From Alteromonas halophila (GTDB lineage: Bacteria; Pseudomonadota; Gammaproteobacteria; Enterobacterales; Alteromonadaceae), in assembly GCF_014651815.1 (NCBI RefSeq), contig NZ_BMXP01000001.1, positions 399,934-463,933 on the forward strand: a stretch of 64,000 nucleotides of DNA, written 5' to 3'. Below the pieces are notes generated by a model. It had not been told where the DNA came from and made no database searches. It worked only from the letters and a program-made list of their open reading frames with translations. The translations under genes and the position numbers were made by a program. Shown in pieces: positions 8,531-17,932 of this stretch (the first letter of the stretch is position 1; each line of letters begins with the position of its first letter).

Positions 8531-9538
8531 ATGATTGAAGCTGACAGACTGATCACTGCCTCTTCCAGTCAGGAAGACGAGGTTGTTGACCGGGCAATTC
8601 GCCCAAAAATGCTGAATGATTATACCGGGCAGCCCCATGTGTGCGAGCAGATGGAAATTTTCATCGAAGCTGCGCGCAACCGCCAGGATGCCCTTGATCA
8701 TTTACTTATTTTTGGCCCGCCTGGGCTGGGTAAAACGACACTGGCCAACATTGTCGCCAACGAAATGGATGTGAATATTAAAACCACCTCCGGGCCAGTG
8801 CTGGAAAAAGCGGGCGACCTGGCGGCTCTGCTGACCAACCTTGAAACCAATGATGTGCTGTTCATTGACGAAATTCACCGCTTAAGCCCGGTAGTGGAAG
8901 AAATTCTGTATCCGGCGATGGAAGATTATCAGCTGGATATCATGATAGGTGAGGGGCCTGCTGCCCGTTCTATTAAGCTGGACTTGCCACCGTTTACGCT
9001 GATTGGTGCGACAACCCGGGCCGGGTCACTGACCTCGCCATTGCGGGACCGGTTTGGCATTGTTCAGCGTCTGGAGTTTTACTCCGTCAAAGATTTAACC
9101 CAGATAATAGCCCGCAGTGCCGGCTTTTTGCAGCTGGATCTGTCGGAAGAGGGCGCGATCGAAGTTGCAAGGCGCTCGCGTGGCACGCCCCGTATTGCCA
9201 ATCGCCTGCTGCGCCGTGTGCGCGATTATGCGCAGGTTAAATCAGCCGGCCAGGTAAACGGAGACACAGCGGCCAAAGCGCTGGACATGCTGGATGTAGA
9301 CCGGGAAGGCTTTGATTATATGGATCGTAAGCTGCTTACTGCCATTATTGATAAGTTTGATGGAGGGCCGGTCGGGCTGGAAAATCTGGCGGCCGCCATA
9401 GGTGAAGAAAAAGAAACCATTGAGGACGTGATCGAACCCTTTTTGATCCAGCAGGGCTTTTTACAGCGAACGCCCAGGGGCCGGATTGTGTCACAACGGG
9501 CCTATCTGCATTTTGGCTTCACACCGTCACAGTCGTAA
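8531..9538 (+). CDS. ruvB: Holliday junction helicase RuvB
   Basis: 335 residues (E. coli 336). AAA+ ATPase with Walker A (GPPGLGKTT), Walker B ([10 protein letters not shown]), sensor 1 (IGATTRAG), the arginine finger region (PLRDRFG) and sensor 2 ([15 protein letters not shown]), followed by the winged-helix DNA-binding domain ending FGFTPSQS. It drives branch migration with RuvA. It is the last gene of the ruv cluster; a roughly 390-base intergenic region follows before ybgC. Confidence 0.98.
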   Translation: MIEADRLITASSSQEDEVVDRAIRPKMLNDYTGQPHVCEQMEIFIEAARNRQDALDHLLIFGPPGLGKTTLANIVANEMDVNIKTTSGPVLEKAGDLAALLTNLETNDVLFIDEIHRLSPVVEEILYPAMEDYQLDIMIGEGPAARSIKLDLPPFTLIGATTRAGSLTSPLRDRFGIVQRLEFYSVKDLTQIIARSAGFLQLDLSEEGAIEVARRSRGTPRIANRLLRRVRDYAQVKSAGQVNGDTAAKALDMLDVDREGFDYMDRKLLTAIIDKFDGGPVGLENLAAAIGEEKETIEDVIEPFLIQQGFLQRTPRGRIVSQRAYLHFGFTPSQS

Positions 9539-9576
9539 CCTGCACGTATCGCATCTTCCCTTTTTATTCCGGACAT

Positions 9577-9602
9577 AAAAAAGCCCGCTCAATTGAGCGG
9601 GC
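9577..9602 (-). terminator. Intrinsic terminator (minus strand)
   Basis: Perfect 20-base palindrome built from GCCCGCTCAA and its complement (9583-9602), followed on the minus strand by six T residues (9582-9577). On the plus strand no T-tract follows, so it serves minus-strand transcription, where no protein gene exists. It defines the 3' end of the small-RNA candidate. Confidence 0.85.
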
Positions 9603-9708
9603 GAAAACAACAAGTGTTGAAGGAAATAAATCCAGGGAACTCATGTCAAACAGGAGATAACTCTCTTACGTATCCGCGTGATGCCAATACGTTCTGTGCG
9701 ACTGATGG
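9577..9708 (-). ncRNA. Candidate small RNA opposite the ruvB-ybgC gap
   Basis: The roughly 130-base minus-strand region starts about seven bases after a near-consensus promoter (9715-9742) and ends in a perfect 20-base hairpin with a six-T tail. A 6-bp stem (ACGTAT/ATACGT, 9668-9673 with 9687-9692) and a small GAGA/UCUC hairpin (9654-9665) form the 5' part. A pyrimidine-rich single-stranded stretch with UUCCCUGG and UUUAUUUCC follows before the terminator. UUCCCUGG also occurs in the seed regions of the enterobacterial Hfq RNAs SdsR and ArcZ (recalled, not searched). No open reading frame of note lies here. Family assignment is unproven. Confidence 0.6.
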
Positions 9709-9714
9709 CTGCGC

Positions 9715-9742
9715 ATTATAGAGATAATTGAGGCTGTGACAA
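9715..9742 (-). promoter_or_regulatory. Strong sigma-70/sigma-S-like promoter (minus strand)
   Basis: On the minus strand TTGTCA (9742-9737) is followed after 16 bases by a perfect TATAAT (9720-9715), preceded by CTC. No protein gene lies downstream on this strand before the terminator at 9577, so it most likely drives the small RNA. Confidence 0.6.
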
Positions 9743-9929
9743 TTGAGGAAAATTATACTTTCAGATTAGAAAAAGTAATGTGTTTATGGTCTGTTAAATT
9801 TCTTCTCATATTCCGTTAAATACACGCCATATTTGCCCTTTGAGCTGAATGGTGGCAGCCTGATTACCACTACATAAGGCCTTAATTTATCAACGTTGGT
9901 ATTAATAAAAGTACACTGAAGGAATAAAT

Positions 9930-10328
9930 ATGCACGAATATCAGGTACGGGTTTATTACGAAGATACCGATGCCGGCGGCATCGTTTACTACGCGAATTA
10001 TCTGAAGTTTACAGAGCGGGCTCGCACGGAATGGTTGCGTTCAGTGGGCTATGAGCAGGACGTACTGCTGGAACAAAACATTGCTTTTGTCGTCAAATGG
10101 GTCGAAATGCATAACTATGCGCCTGCTCGTTTTAACGATGTATTGAGTATTGCTACGCAGGTTGTAGAATTGAAAGGCGCTAGTATGCTGCTCAAGCAGG
10201 AAATAACAAATGCACAGGGTGTGGCATTGGTCACCTCCAATGTTCGTATTGCCTGTGTGGATTTGGCTTCGATGAAAGCCAGACGATTACCAAAAACATT
10301 GTTAGGGGATATAACGCGTGTCATCTGA
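9930..10328 (+). CDS. ybgC: Tol-Pal-associated acyl-CoA thioesterase
   Basis: 132-residue hot-dog-fold thioesterase with the 4HBT signature [19 protein letters not shown], where the Asp is catalytic. YbgC hydrolyses acyl-CoA or acyl-ACP thioesters and is always found at the head of tol-pal operons. ATG 9930 is preceded by GAAGGA. It overlaps tolQ by 11 bases. Its promoter should lie in 9745-9929, but no clear sigma-70 match was seen on this strand. Confidence 0.95.
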   Translation: MHEYQVRVYYEDTDAGGIVYYANYLKFTERARTEWLRSVGYEQDVLLEQNIAFVVKWVEMHNYAPARFNDVLSIATQVVELKGASMLLKQEITNAQGVALVTSNVRIACVDLASMKARRLPKTLLGDITRVI

Positions 10329-11007
10329 TCTCACCTTTATTGGCTTGTTTTTGCAGGCCAGCTTTATTGTTCAACTTATTATGCTGCTGTTACTGGGTGT
10401 TTCGGTCGCGTCATGGACGTTTATTTTTCAGCGCAGTCGTGCCTTATCCGGTGCCCGTGAAGAAATGCTGCAATTTGAAGATAAGTTCTGGTCCGGCGCT
10501 GACTTAAATAAGCTGTACCAGGAGCTCTCTGCACGCGCCAATGTCAGTGGACTTTCCAGTATTTTCTGCTCGGGCTTTAAAGAGTTTGTGCGCCTGAGAA
10601 AAAGCAATACCAGCACCAACGGAATTGTCGATGGTACTTACCGTGCCATGCGGGTAAGTATGTCGCGTCAGGTGGAAGACTTAGAAAGTCGCCTGCCGTT
10701 TCTGGCAACGGCCGGCTCAATCAGTCCGTATATTGGTCTGTTTGGTACGGTGTGGGGGATCATGAATGCTTTTATTGCCTTAGGCGAAGTGCAGCAAGCC
10801 ACACTTGCCATGGTGGCGCCGGGTATTGCAGAGGCCCTGATTGCCACCGCGATTGGTCTGTTTGCGGCGATTCCGGCGGTCATTGCCTACAACCGGTTCA
10901 GCCACCAGGTTGAGAAGCTGGAAAACAGCTACGCCAACTTTATGGAAGAATTTTCTGCAATCCTTCATCGTCAGGCTGTTGCCGCACAGGCTCAGCAACC
11001 AGCGTAA
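10318..11007 (+). CDS. tolQ: Tol-Pal system protein TolQ
   Basis: 229 residues (E. coli 230), MotA/ExbB family. Three transmembrane segments: near the N-terminus (about 15-35) and two after residue 130 ([21 protein letters not shown] and [25 protein letters not shown]). TolQ forms the proton-driven inner-membrane motor with TolR. The start is GTG 10318, preceded by TAGGGG, within the end of ybgC. The alternative of a downstream ATG would delete the first membrane segment. Confidence 0.96.
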   Translation: MSSDLTFIGLFLQASFIVQLIMLLLLGVSVASWTFIFQRSRALSGAREEMLQFEDKFWSGADLNKLYQELSARANVSGLSSIFCSGFKEFVRLRKSNTSTNGIVDGTYRAMRVSMSRQVEDLESRLPFLATAGSISPYIGLFGTVWGIMNAFIALGEVQQATLAMVAPGIAEALIATAIGLFAAIPAVIAYNRFSHQVEKLENSYANFMEEFSAILHRQAVAAQAQQPA

Positions 11008-11049
11008 TGCAGTACTGCCGATTGAAATACCGTATGAAGGGTTAAGTTT

Positions 11050-11475
<426 letters not shown>

Positions 11476-11491
11476 GGGGTAGTTCAGTAGT

Positions 11492-12259
11492 ATGACAGAG
11501 TCATCGGCGGCGATTTACAAATCGGTCGGGCTGCACGCGGTCATTGCCATACTGTTGCTAATTAGCGTCAGTTTTTCTCCTGATCCACTGCCGGCACCGC
11601 CATCGCCCAGCCCGGTTATTAATGCTACGTTCATTGATGCCCAGGCGATTGCGGATAAGCAACGGGCAGAAGCGCAGGCCCGCGCAGAGGCTGCACAGAA
11701 AGAACGTCAGGCCAGAGAAGCTGCAGAGCGACGACGTCAGAAAGCCCTGGCAGAGAAGCGTGCGCGTGAGAAAGCAGAAGCAGAGGCAGCGGAACGTCAG
11801 CGCCAGAAAAAGCTTAAGGAACTGGCAGCTCAGAAAGAGCGTGAGCGTAAGCAGCAGGAAGCGCGTGAAAAAGCTGAAGCAGAAAAAAAGCGCCGTGAAG
11901 AACAGCAGCAGGCGGAAATGGAAAGAAAAATGCAAGAGCAACTCGCCAAAGAGCGCGAAGCGCAGCAGGCGAGACGTCAGCAACAGGTGTTGTCTGAAGT
12001 GGAACGCTATCAGGCATTAATTCAGCAACGTATTGAACGAAACCTGTACTACGACGACAGCTTTAAAGGTAAAGAATGTCGTCTTAATATAAAGCTGGCC
12101 ACCACCGGCTTCATCACCAGTGTCAGGGTGCTAGGCGGCGATACGGCGCTGTGCCAGGCAGCGGAGAGTGCCGTGCGGCGCACCGAAGAAGTGCCCATGC
12201 CGGAATCGCCTGACGTGTATGAAGAGTTAAAAGACATCAACCTTAGAGTGGAACTGTAG
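11492..12259 (+). CDS. tolA: Tol-Pal system protein TolA (short form)
   Basis: 255 residues against 421 in E. coli. Domain I is an N-terminal membrane anchor (about 11-28, [14 protein letters not shown]). Domain II is a highly charged Ala/Glu/Lys/Arg/Gln helix (about 48-168) much shorter than the enteric one. Domain III (about 175-255) has a two-Cys pair ([18 protein letters not shown]) that likely forms a disulfide. TolA bridges the TolQR motor to TolB/Pal at the outer membrane. Short central domains are common outside enterobacteria, so this is not a truncation. The stop overlaps the tolB start region. Confidence 0.94.
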   Translation: MTESSAAIYKSVGLHAVIAILLLISVSFSPDPLPAPPSPSPVINATFIDAQAIADKQRAEAQARAEAAQKERQAREAAERRRQKALAEKRAREKAEAEAAERQRQKKLKELAAQKERERKQQEAREKAEAEKKRREEQQQAEMERKMQEQLAKEREAQQARRQQQVLSEVERYQALIQQRIERNLYYDDSFKGKECRLNIKLATTGFITSVRVLGGDTALCQAAESAVRRTEEVPMPESPDVYEELKDINLRVEL

Positions 12260-13620
12260 TGATAATGAGAAAAGTTGGGATATGGATCGGCATGCTGGCC
12301 CTGATGGTCAGCGCCAGAGCGTTTGCAACTCTGGAAATCGTGATCACCGAAGGGGTGGACTCCGCACGTCCCATTGGCATCGTGCCATTTAAGTGGAAGG
12401 GTGATGGCTCGATGCCAGGGGAGCTGTCAAAAGTGATCCGTGCAGACCTGATGCGCAGCGGTAAGTTTAACCCTATCGATCCGAAGGATATGCCGCAATA
12501 CCCTGAGTCTGATCAGGATATTAATTATTCAGCCTGGGCCAGCACCGGCGCAGATACGGTGCTGGTTGGCAGTATAGAGAAGGAATCAGTTGACCGTTAC
12601 CGCGTTACCTATGAGCTGATTGACGTGCTGAAAGGGCAGATGACTGACGGTAATTCACAAGTATTGAAAGACGGGAAGCTGGTCGAAGGCAAAGCCCATA
12701 TTATTGCATCACGTCAGGCGGTGATTAACGGCAGTGACTTTCGTCAGTACGCGCACCGTATCAGTGATGTGGTGTATGAGAAGCTGACTGGCGTTCGGGG
12801 CGCGTTTTTAACGCGTATCGCCTATGTCATCGTCAGAGATCGTGAAACCAGCGACTTACCCTATCAACTGGTGATTGCAGACTACGATGGCGAGAACGAA
12901 ACGCGGTTACTGTCGTCACCCGAACCACTGATGTCGCCGTCCTGGTCACCGGACGGGGAGAAGCTGGCTTACGTCAGTTTTGAAAATCGTCGCCCGCAGA
13001 TCTATATTCAGGACATCTATACCATGGAACGGACCAAAATCACTGATTTTCCTGGTATAAATGGAAGTCCGGTTTTCTCACCTGACGGTGAGCAACTGGC
13101 TATGGTATTGTCGAAGGACGGCAATCCGGAAATTTATGTTATGGATCTGGCGACTAAAAGTATACGCCGGGTCACCCGTAACCGGGCGATTGACACCGAG
13201 CCTGCATGGGCGCCGGACGGCAAGAGTCTCATATTTAGCTCGGAACGGGGTGGTAAACCACAGATTTATAGCGTAAATTTAGCATCAGGGAAAGTGAGAC
13301 GTGTCACCTTTGTCGGTGAGCAGAACCTGGGCGGTACGATTACACCAGACGGCGAACAAGTAGTACTGGTTAACCGTACCAATGGTAACTATCATATTGC
13401 CAAGCAAGGACTGGATGATGGATCACCACAGGTACTGACCAGAACCTATCTGGACGAGTCGCCTAGTGTGGCGCCGAATGGAAGCATGATAATTTATAGC
13501 ACTTTACACGGAGACACGCAGGTATTGTCCCTTGTGTCTCTGGACGGGCGTTTTAAGGCCAGGTTACCAGCAGCCAACGGACAAGTGAAGTCGCCGAGTT
13601 GGTCACCATTTTTGTTTTAA
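12259..13620 (+). CDS. tolB: Tol-Pal system protein TolB
   Basis: 453 residues from GTG 12259; ATG 12265 is an equally possible start. A signal peptide ends at ARAFA before TLEI. The N-terminal D1 domain ([17 protein letters not shown]) is followed by a six-bladed beta-propeller with repeated [19 protein letters not shown] blades ([31 protein letters not shown]). It binds Pal and the TolA C-terminus in the periplasm. The GTG overlaps the tolA stop codon by one base. Confidence 0.96.
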   Translation: MIMRKVGIWIGMLALMVSARAFATLEIVITEGVDSARPIGIVPFKWKGDGSMPGELSKVIRADLMRSGKFNPIDPKDMPQYPESDQDINYSAWASTGADTVLVGSIEKESVDRYRVTYELIDVLKGQMTDGNSQVLKDGKLVEGKAHIIASRQAVINGSDFRQYAHRISDVVYEKLTGVRGAFLTRIAYVIVRDRETSDLPYQLVIADYDGENETRLLSSPEPLMSPSWSPDGEKLAYVSFENRRPQIYIQDIYTMERTKITDFPGINGSPVFSPDGEQLAMVLSKDGNPEIYVMDLATKSIRRVTRNRAIDTEPAWAPDGKSLIFSSERGGKPQIYSVNLASGKVRRVTFVGEQNLGGTITPDGEQVVLVNRTNGNYHIAKQGLDDGSPQVLTRTYLDESPSVAPNGSMIIYSTLHGDTQVLSLVSLDGRFKARLPAANGQVKSPSWSPFLF

Positions 13621-13668
13621 TAAAACCAAAATATTGATAAATAAAATATAAGGATTAAGAGGATGCAA

Positions 13669-14229
13669 ATGAATAAAGTAATGAAAAGTTTCATTATCGC
13701 CTTGCCAGTGGTGACTATGATGGCCTGTTCGTCAGGACCCAGTGAAGAGGAGCTTGCTGCAGAACGTAACCGCATGGCGCAGGAACAGGCGGAAGCTGAA
13801 CGTGAAGCGCAGCGCGCCGAAGAGCAGCGTGTAAAAGCAGAAAAAGCGCAGCGTATGAAGCGTCAGGAAGAAATGGTCGCTCAGGAAAAAGAAGCCCTGC
13901 AAAACGAACAAACCGTTTACTTTGACTTTGACCGCTCGAGCATCAAGCCAGAATTCCAGACGCTGCTGGACAAGCATGCAGAGTTTTTGGTGAAAAACCC
14001 AGACCAGGATGTGGTCATCCAGGGTCACACAGACAGCCGTGGTACACCAGAGTACAACATTGCGCTGGGTGAGCGCCGTGCACAATCAGTAGAAACGTAT
14101 CTGCTGAATGCTGGCGTAAGCAGCAGCCAGATCTCTGTCGTATCGTACGGTGAAGAAAAACCAGCCGTGATGGGCTCAACGGAATACGCCTTTGCGCAAA
14201 ACCGTCGCGGAGTCGTCGTTTATCAATAA
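13669..14229 (+). CDS. pal: Peptidoglycan-associated lipoprotein Pal
   Basis: 186 residues. The signal peptide ends in a lipobox TMMAC, Cys at about 20. A charged Glu/Ala/Gln/Arg-rich helical linker (about 25-75) is longer than in E. coli Pal. The OmpA-like peptidoglycan-binding domain follows (FDFDRSSIKPEF, VIQGHTDSRGTPEYNIALGE and QNRRGVVV). ATG 13669 is preferred over 13663 because AAGAGG abuts the latter. Pal anchors the outer membrane to peptidoglycan and is recycled by TolB. Its stop overlaps cpoB by one base. Confidence 0.95.
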   Translation: MNKVMKSFIIALPVVTMMACSSGPSEEELAAERNRMAQEQAEAEREAQRAEEQRVKAEKAQRMKRQEEMVAQEKEALQNEQTVYFDFDRSSIKPEFQTLLDKHAEFLVKNPDQDVVIQGHTDSRGTPEYNIALGERRAQSVETYLLNAGVSSSQISVVSYGEEKPAVMGSTEYAFAQNRRGVVVYQ

Positions 14230-15020
14230 TGGCTGATAGCAAAATGCGAAAACGCACACAGGTCGCGGCAGCCGTCGCGACCCTTGTTGTTTCTGCCGGT
14301 GTACTTGCACAGGCACCGGTTTACGACGTTAACGGCAGCTCAAACCTGGAACAGCGGGTTGAGGTGCTTGAGCGGATGGTGAAAAGTCGCACCGAAATGC
14401 AGCATCGGTTACAGGAGCAGCTTGATACGCTGCAAATGGAGATCGATCAATTGCGGGGTGCGGTTGAAGTTAACACCAATGAACTTGAAAAAGTGCTTGA
14501 GCGTCAGCGTGAACTTTATCTTGAAATCGATAAACGCGTTGAAGCGCTGAAGCAAGGTGGTTTTACGCAATCGACATCATCGTCAGGCAGCGGTAATTCA
14601 GTATCTCAGCCGGCAAATACAGGTAATACCTCCTCCGGCAGTAACCTGGACGAAGGCGAAGCTTACGATAACGCTGTTAACCTGATCCTGAAGTCACGCG
14701 AATATGACAAAGCTATTCCTGCCTTTCAGTCGTTTCTTGACCGTTTTCCTGACAGTGAGTACGCACCTAATGCGCACTACTGGTTAGGTCAACTGTTGTT
14801 TAACAAGCAACAGTGGCAGGAGGCAAAAGCACAGTTCAACGTTGTGGTAGCGCGCTTTACCGACTCCAGCAAGCGGCCTGATGCGTTGCTTAAGCTTGGT
14901 GTGATTGAAGCCAGACAAGGGAACAGTGCAGCAGCCCGCTCGCAATTTCAGAAAGTCATTTCCGAATACCCGGATTCCTCCGCCAGTCGGTTGGCAGAAT
15001 CCAAACTTAACGGTCAGTAA
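14229..15020 (+). CDS. cpoB: Cell division coordinator CpoB (YbgF)
   Basis: 263 residues, the same length as E. coli CpoB. A signal peptide ends at VLAQAPVYD. A coiled-coil trimerisation segment (about 40-105; LEQRVEVLERMV, QLDTLQMEIDQLR) and a Ser/Gly/Asn-rich linker lead to TPR repeats (NAHYWLGQLLFNKQQWQEAK, RPDALLKLGVIEARQGN). CpoB links PBP1B septal synthesis with Tol-driven outer-membrane constriction. It is the final gene of the tol-pal operon and is followed by an intrinsic terminator. Confidence 0.95.
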   Translation: MADSKMRKRTQVAAAVATLVVSAGVLAQAPVYDVNGSSNLEQRVEVLERMVKSRTEMQHRLQEQLDTLQMEIDQLRGAVEVNTNELEKVLERQRELYLEIDKRVEALKQGGFTQSTSSSGSGNSVSQPANTGNTSSGSNLDEGEAYDNAVNLILKSREYDKAIPAFQSFLDRFPDSEYAPNAHYWLGQLLFNKQQWQEAKAQFNVVVARFTDSSKRPDALLKLGVIEARQGNSAAARSQFQKVISEYPDSSASRLAESKLNGQ

Positions 15021-15023
15021 AAT

Positions 15024-15053
15024 AAAAAACCTCTCAAACCGAGAGGTTTTTTT
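15024..15053 (+). terminator. Intrinsic terminator of the tol-pal operon
   Basis: CCTCTC-AAACC-GAGAGG stem (15030-15046) followed by seven T residues and preceded by six A residues. It begins four bases after the cpoB stop. Confidence 0.9.
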
Positions 15054-15203
15054 ATTCAGTAACCCGCCAGCGTCACAGTGATCGAAAGGAACCGATAAAC
15101 GTAAAATCTGTAAGCAAAATGTTGCCTCGTAGAGCACTTTGATTTAATTTTGAGCGTTTAACCCCTTTTTGACATAAAAGTGAAAATAAAACGCCATTTT
15201 GGG

Positions 15204-15231
15204 TTGCACGCGCCGAGGATATCAGTATTAT
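15204..15231 (+). promoter_or_regulatory. Likely promoter of the tRNA-Lys genes
   Basis: TTGCAC (15204-15209), 16-base spacer, TATTAT (15226-15231), then a GC-rich discriminator ATGCCGCCG typical of stringently controlled stable-RNA promoters. The start would be near 15238, about 40 bases before the first tRNA. Confidence 0.5.
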
Positions 15232-15279
15232 ATGCCGCCGTTGCCACGGGACATGTGGCACAGCAAAAACGTGACGTAA

Positions 15280-15355
15280 GGGTCGTTAGCTCAGTTGGTA
15301 GAGCAGTTGACTTTTAATCAATTGGTCGCTGGTTCGAATCCAGCACGACCCACCA
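15280..15355 (+). tRNA. tRNA-Lys (anticodon TTT), first copy
   Basis: 76-base cloverleaf with encoded CCA: acceptor GGGTCGT pairing with ACGACCC, D-arm GCTCAGTTGGTAGAGC, anticodon loop CTTTTAA with anticodon TTT at 15313-15315, and T-arm CTGGTTCGAATCCAG. Confidence 0.97.
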
Positions 15356-15383
15356 CTTACACCACGTTTCACCAATGTTGAAT

Positions 15384-15459
15384 GGGTCGTTAGCTCAGTT
15401 GGTAGAGCAGTTGACTTTTAATCAATTGGTCGCTGGTTCGAATCCAGCACGACCCACCA
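15384..15459 (+). tRNA. tRNA-Lys (anticodon TTT), second copy
   Basis: Identical 76-base copy of the preceding tRNA-Lys, 28 bases downstream, with encoded CCA. The two are probably co-transcribed. Its 3' end begins the duplicated segment described at 15441-15724. Confidence 0.97.
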
Positions 15460-15724
15460 TTCAACATACTCTTCCACGCTATATCCCAGTTAATAAAACC
15501 AATGATGCCCGCGCAGGATGCGAACCAGCGAAGCTGTTCGACAACACCGCGAAGCGGTTTTGAACGCGCTTTAGCGCGGCCCGCAGGGCGAAGTCACCGA
15601 AGGTGACGAAGTAATCCAGCACGACCCACCATTCAACACATTCTTCCATGCTATATCCCAGTTAATAAAACAAATGATGCCCGCGCAGGATGCGGAGTAA
15701 GCGAAGCTGTTCGACAACACCGCG
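15441..15724. repeat. Direct repeat of 112 bases with a truncated third tRNA-Lys end
   Basis: 15441-15552 and 15613-15724 are nearly identical over 112 bases (a handful of substitutions), with a period of 172. Each copy begins with the last 19 bases of tRNA-Lys including CCA, so the second copy carries only a 3' fragment of a tRNA and is not functional. This points to a former third tRNA unit that was lost, leaving its end and spacer. Confidence 0.85.
15526..15607. other. Run of five adjacent mini-hairpins in the tRNA-Lys spacer
   Basis: Five short perfect stems follow each other: CAGC-GAA-GCTG (15526-15536), ACCGC-GAA-GCGGT (15546-15558), CGCGC-TTTA-GCGCG (15565-15578), GCCC-GCA-GGGC (15579-15589) and GTCACC-GAA-GGTGAC (15593-15607). 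Three share a GAA loop. The first lies within repeat copy 1, the rest mainly in the unique stretch between the copies. The role is unknown; they could be processing or termination structures or slippage products. Confidence 0.6.
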
Positions 15725-15857
15725 GCGTTACACATATCACTGCCTGCATCATTGTCTGACTGCCTGATCTCCTGCTTAACCTCATAGGTACAAATACTGT
15801 GCTAAGTCCGGCGCCAGCGGACTTTAAATTCGTTTTATGGTTACTATATTTGAAGTA

Positions 15858-15886
15858 TGTAATTTTTATGACAGGGGGGGTATAAT
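15858..15886 (+). promoter_or_regulatory. Likely promoter of nadA
   Basis: A perfect TATAAT at 15881-15886 follows a G7 run. The -35 is weak (TGTAAT, 17-base spacing at 15858-15863), suggesting activation or modest strength. The start would be near 15893, about 27 bases before the nadA ATG. Confidence 0.45.
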
Positions 15887-15919
15887 CCCGCTCCTGTTAA
15901 GGTTGTGTAGGTTTTATTG

Positions 15920-16981
15920 ATGTCTGTAGCGTTACGAGTGGATCAAATTGATTATCCGTTCCCGGCTAAACCAGAGCCTCTTTCTGATGCGCGTAGAAGC
16001 GAGCTGAAAGCGGAAATTAAAGGGCTGTTAAAAGCGCGCAATGCAGTAATGGTTGCGCACTACTATACCGATCCCGAGATTCAGGCGCTGGCTGAAGAAA
16101 CGGGTGGCTGTGTTGCCGACTCTCTGGAGATGGCGCGTTTTGGGCGTGACGCTGAAGAGCAGACGCTGATTGTTGCCGGTGTGCGTTTCATGGGCGAGAC
16201 AGCAAAAATTCTTAGCCCGGAAAAAAACGTGCTGATGCCAACGCTGGAAGCCACCTGCTCACTGGATTTAGGCTGTCCGGCCGATAAGTTCAGTGCGTTC
16301 TGCGATCAGCACCCGGACCACACAGTTGTGGTGTATGCCAATACATCAGCAGCAGTGAAAGCGCGTGCCGACTGGGTGGTGACATCCAGTATTGCTCTGG
16401 AAATCGTGGAGCACCTGGACGAGCAGGGTAAGAAGATCATCTGGGGGCCTGATCGTCATCTGGGGGCTTATATTGCCAAACAAACCGGTGCTGACATGCT
16501 GATGTGGCAGGGTGAGTGTATTGTTCACGATGAATTTTCTGCACAGAAACTCAAAGACATGAAAGCGCTGTACCCTGATGCCGCAATTCTTGTGCATCCT
16601 GAGTCACCCGCCAGCGTTGTAGACATGGCCGATGCAGTAGGCTCAACCAGCCAGCTGATCAAAGCATCGCAGAGAATGGACAACGACACCTTTATCGTGG
16701 CAACAGATAAAGGCATCTTTTATAAGATGCAGCAACTGACGCCGAACAAGACATTTATAGAAGCGCCCACGGGCGGTAACGGTGCAACCTGTAAAAGCTG
16801 CGCACACTGCCCCTGGATGGCAATGAACGGCCTGGAGGCCATTAAGAGCGCGTTGACTGACAATGCCAGTGATCACGCTATACATGTTGACGATGCGCTG
16901 CGTGAGCAGGCTTTGGTGCCACTTGATCGCATGCTGGCATTTTCAGCAAAGCTGAAACAAAAGCAGACAGCTACCGCTTAA
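15920..16981 (+). CDS. nadA: Quinolinate synthase A
   Basis: 353 residues (E. coli 347). NadA condenses iminoaspartate with dihydroxyacetone phosphate to quinolinate in NAD synthesis, using a [4Fe-4S] cluster. Visible features are the substrate motif [20 protein letters not shown], the cluster cysteine in [17 protein letters not shown], and the C-terminal [14 protein letters not shown] cysteine motif. ATG 15920 is preferred over TTG 15917. The gene stands alone with its own promoter between tRNA-Lys and tRNA-Ser, downstream of tol-pal as in many gammaproteobacteria. No NadR or NrtR site was recognised. Confidence 0.97.
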   Translation: MSVALRVDQIDYPFPAKPEPLSDARRSELKAEIKGLLKARNAVMVAHYYTDPEIQALAEETGGCVADSLEMARFGRDAEEQTLIVAGVRFMGETAKILSPEKNVLMPTLEATCSLDLGCPADKFSAFCDQHPDHTVVVYANTSAAVKARADWVVTSSIALEIVEHLDEQGKKIIWGPDRHLGAYIAKQTGADMLMWQGECIVHDEFSAQKLKDMKALYPDAAILVHPESPASVVDMADAVGSTSQLIKASQRMDNDTFIVATDKGIFYKMQQLTPNKTFIEAPTGGNGATCKSCAHCPWMAMNGLEAIKSALTDNASDHAIHVDDALREQALVPLDRMLAFSAKLKQKQTATA

Positions 16982-17017
16982 TAAATCAGCAATTAACGGC
17001 TTTTTTACGCTTACTTC

Positions 17018-17046
17018 TTGATTAAGCGCGCGGCATTCCCTACTAT
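17018..17046 (+). promoter_or_regulatory. Likely promoter of tRNA-Ser
   Basis: TTGATT (17018-17023), 17-base spacer, TACTAT (17041-17046), followed by the GC-rich ACGCGCGC discriminator usual for tRNA promoters. Confidence 0.45.
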
Positions 17047-17081
17047 ACGCGCGCTCAGGGCATTTGCCTGGCACAAAATTC

Positions 17082-17172
17082 GGAGAGATGGCTGAGTGGC
17101 TGAAGGCGCACGCCTGGAAAGTGTGTATACGTTTGTAGCGTATCGAGGGTTCGAATCCCTCTCTCTCCGCCA
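17082..17172 (+). tRNA. tRNA-Ser (anticodon GGA)
   Basis: 91-base class II tRNA: acceptor GGAGAGA with TCTCTCC, anticodon loop CTGGAAA with GGA at 17116-17118, long variable arm (TATACG...CGTATC), T-arm GGGTTCGAATCCC and encoded CCA. It closely matches E. coli tRNA-Ser(GGA). Confidence 0.97.
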
Positions 17173-17183
17173 GATATAAGAAA

Positions 17184-17206
17184 ACCGCCCGTGAGGCGGT
17201 TTTTTT
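17184..17206 (+). terminator. Intrinsic terminator after tRNA-Ser
   Basis: ACCGCC-CGTGA-GGCGGT stem followed by six or more T residues and preceded by A4, 12 bases after the tRNA. Confidence 0.9.
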
Positions 17207-17469
17207 AGCCCCCATAAGCCCGATGTTCGTAACGTTTCCGGGTAGCCTGATAACGGCTTGTGCATTTTCGCATGAAATACCCCACATCAATATAACAGGC
17301 CTTTTGGTGTTTTGATTTCACGATCAAAGTATGCAACCGTGCAGTTGGTTTTTTGTTTCTGCACGTGTCGCGTAATCTGGCTGTATTAAATACGCGATGT
17401 ATCCCAAGCCGGGCAGGGCAAACATACCGTTTAGGGAGCTATGAAACTGTTATATTTAAAAGGATGTTT

Positions 17470-17808
17470 ATGAAAACGTTATTTTTAGTACTCACTCTAC
17501 TATTAACTATTGGTTGCACCAGTGTTCCGGATACGTTTGTATTTAACGGTGACAGCAGGCAGTCGATTCAAAATGATATCAAGTATATTCTTAAAAAATT
17601 GCCCAGGAGTGAGAAGCAAGAATTTGTAGTGGCGTTAGTAGCCATACAGTTTTCTGATGTTAATAGTGTTTACGATATGGTGGGCGACCCGGCAATGTCA
17701 GGTATAAACTTCGATATACTAAGCAAAAAACTCGATGGTTTAACTTATGCTGAAGTGCTCGAGCTGGCGTCTGCATCGAAAAACAAAGTGAAAATTTATA
17801 AAAACTAA
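17470..17808 (+). CDS. Small predicted lipoprotein, DUF6694-like
   Basis: 112 residues. The hydrophobic N-terminus ends in the lipobox TIGC (Cys about 16). The mature part has an IQNDIKYILKKLP helix, EFVVALVAIQFSD, and a C-terminal LDGLTYAEVLELA motif, which resembles the LDGKT-A-E motif of DUF6694 lipoproteins. ATG 17470 is chosen over ATG 17464 because AAAAGG abuts the latter. It stands alone. Codon use looks more A/T-rich than the flanking core genes. Family identity is from memory and moderate; function is unknown. Confidence 0.65.
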   Translation: MKTLFLVLTLLLTIGCTSVPDTFVFNGDSRQSIQNDIKYILKKLPRSEKQEFVVALVAIQFSDVNSVYDMVGDPAMSGINFDILSKKLDGLTYAEVLELASASKNKVKIYKN

Positions 17809-17932
17809 ATGTAACAAACCGAGTCAGCGTGACTCAGACTTCCACCCGGTCACAGGGGCGCATATACAGGCCAGCTGCGCGGTTGCTGCATTGTGCCTGT
17901 GCCCCTTATTTAACAATCACAGAATCTGTAAA

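Noticed and set aside
11558..11983. Long minus-strand open frame within tolA, rich in Leu and Phe
   Set aside because: It is the reverse shadow of the charged TolA central helix (Glu/Lys/Ala codons read backwards give Phe/Leu).
16943..17290. Minus-strand open frame across tRNA-Ser containing RERDSNPRYA
   Set aside because: This is the well-known spurious translation of a tRNA-Ser gene; the tRNA structure is complete and the peptide has no start signal.
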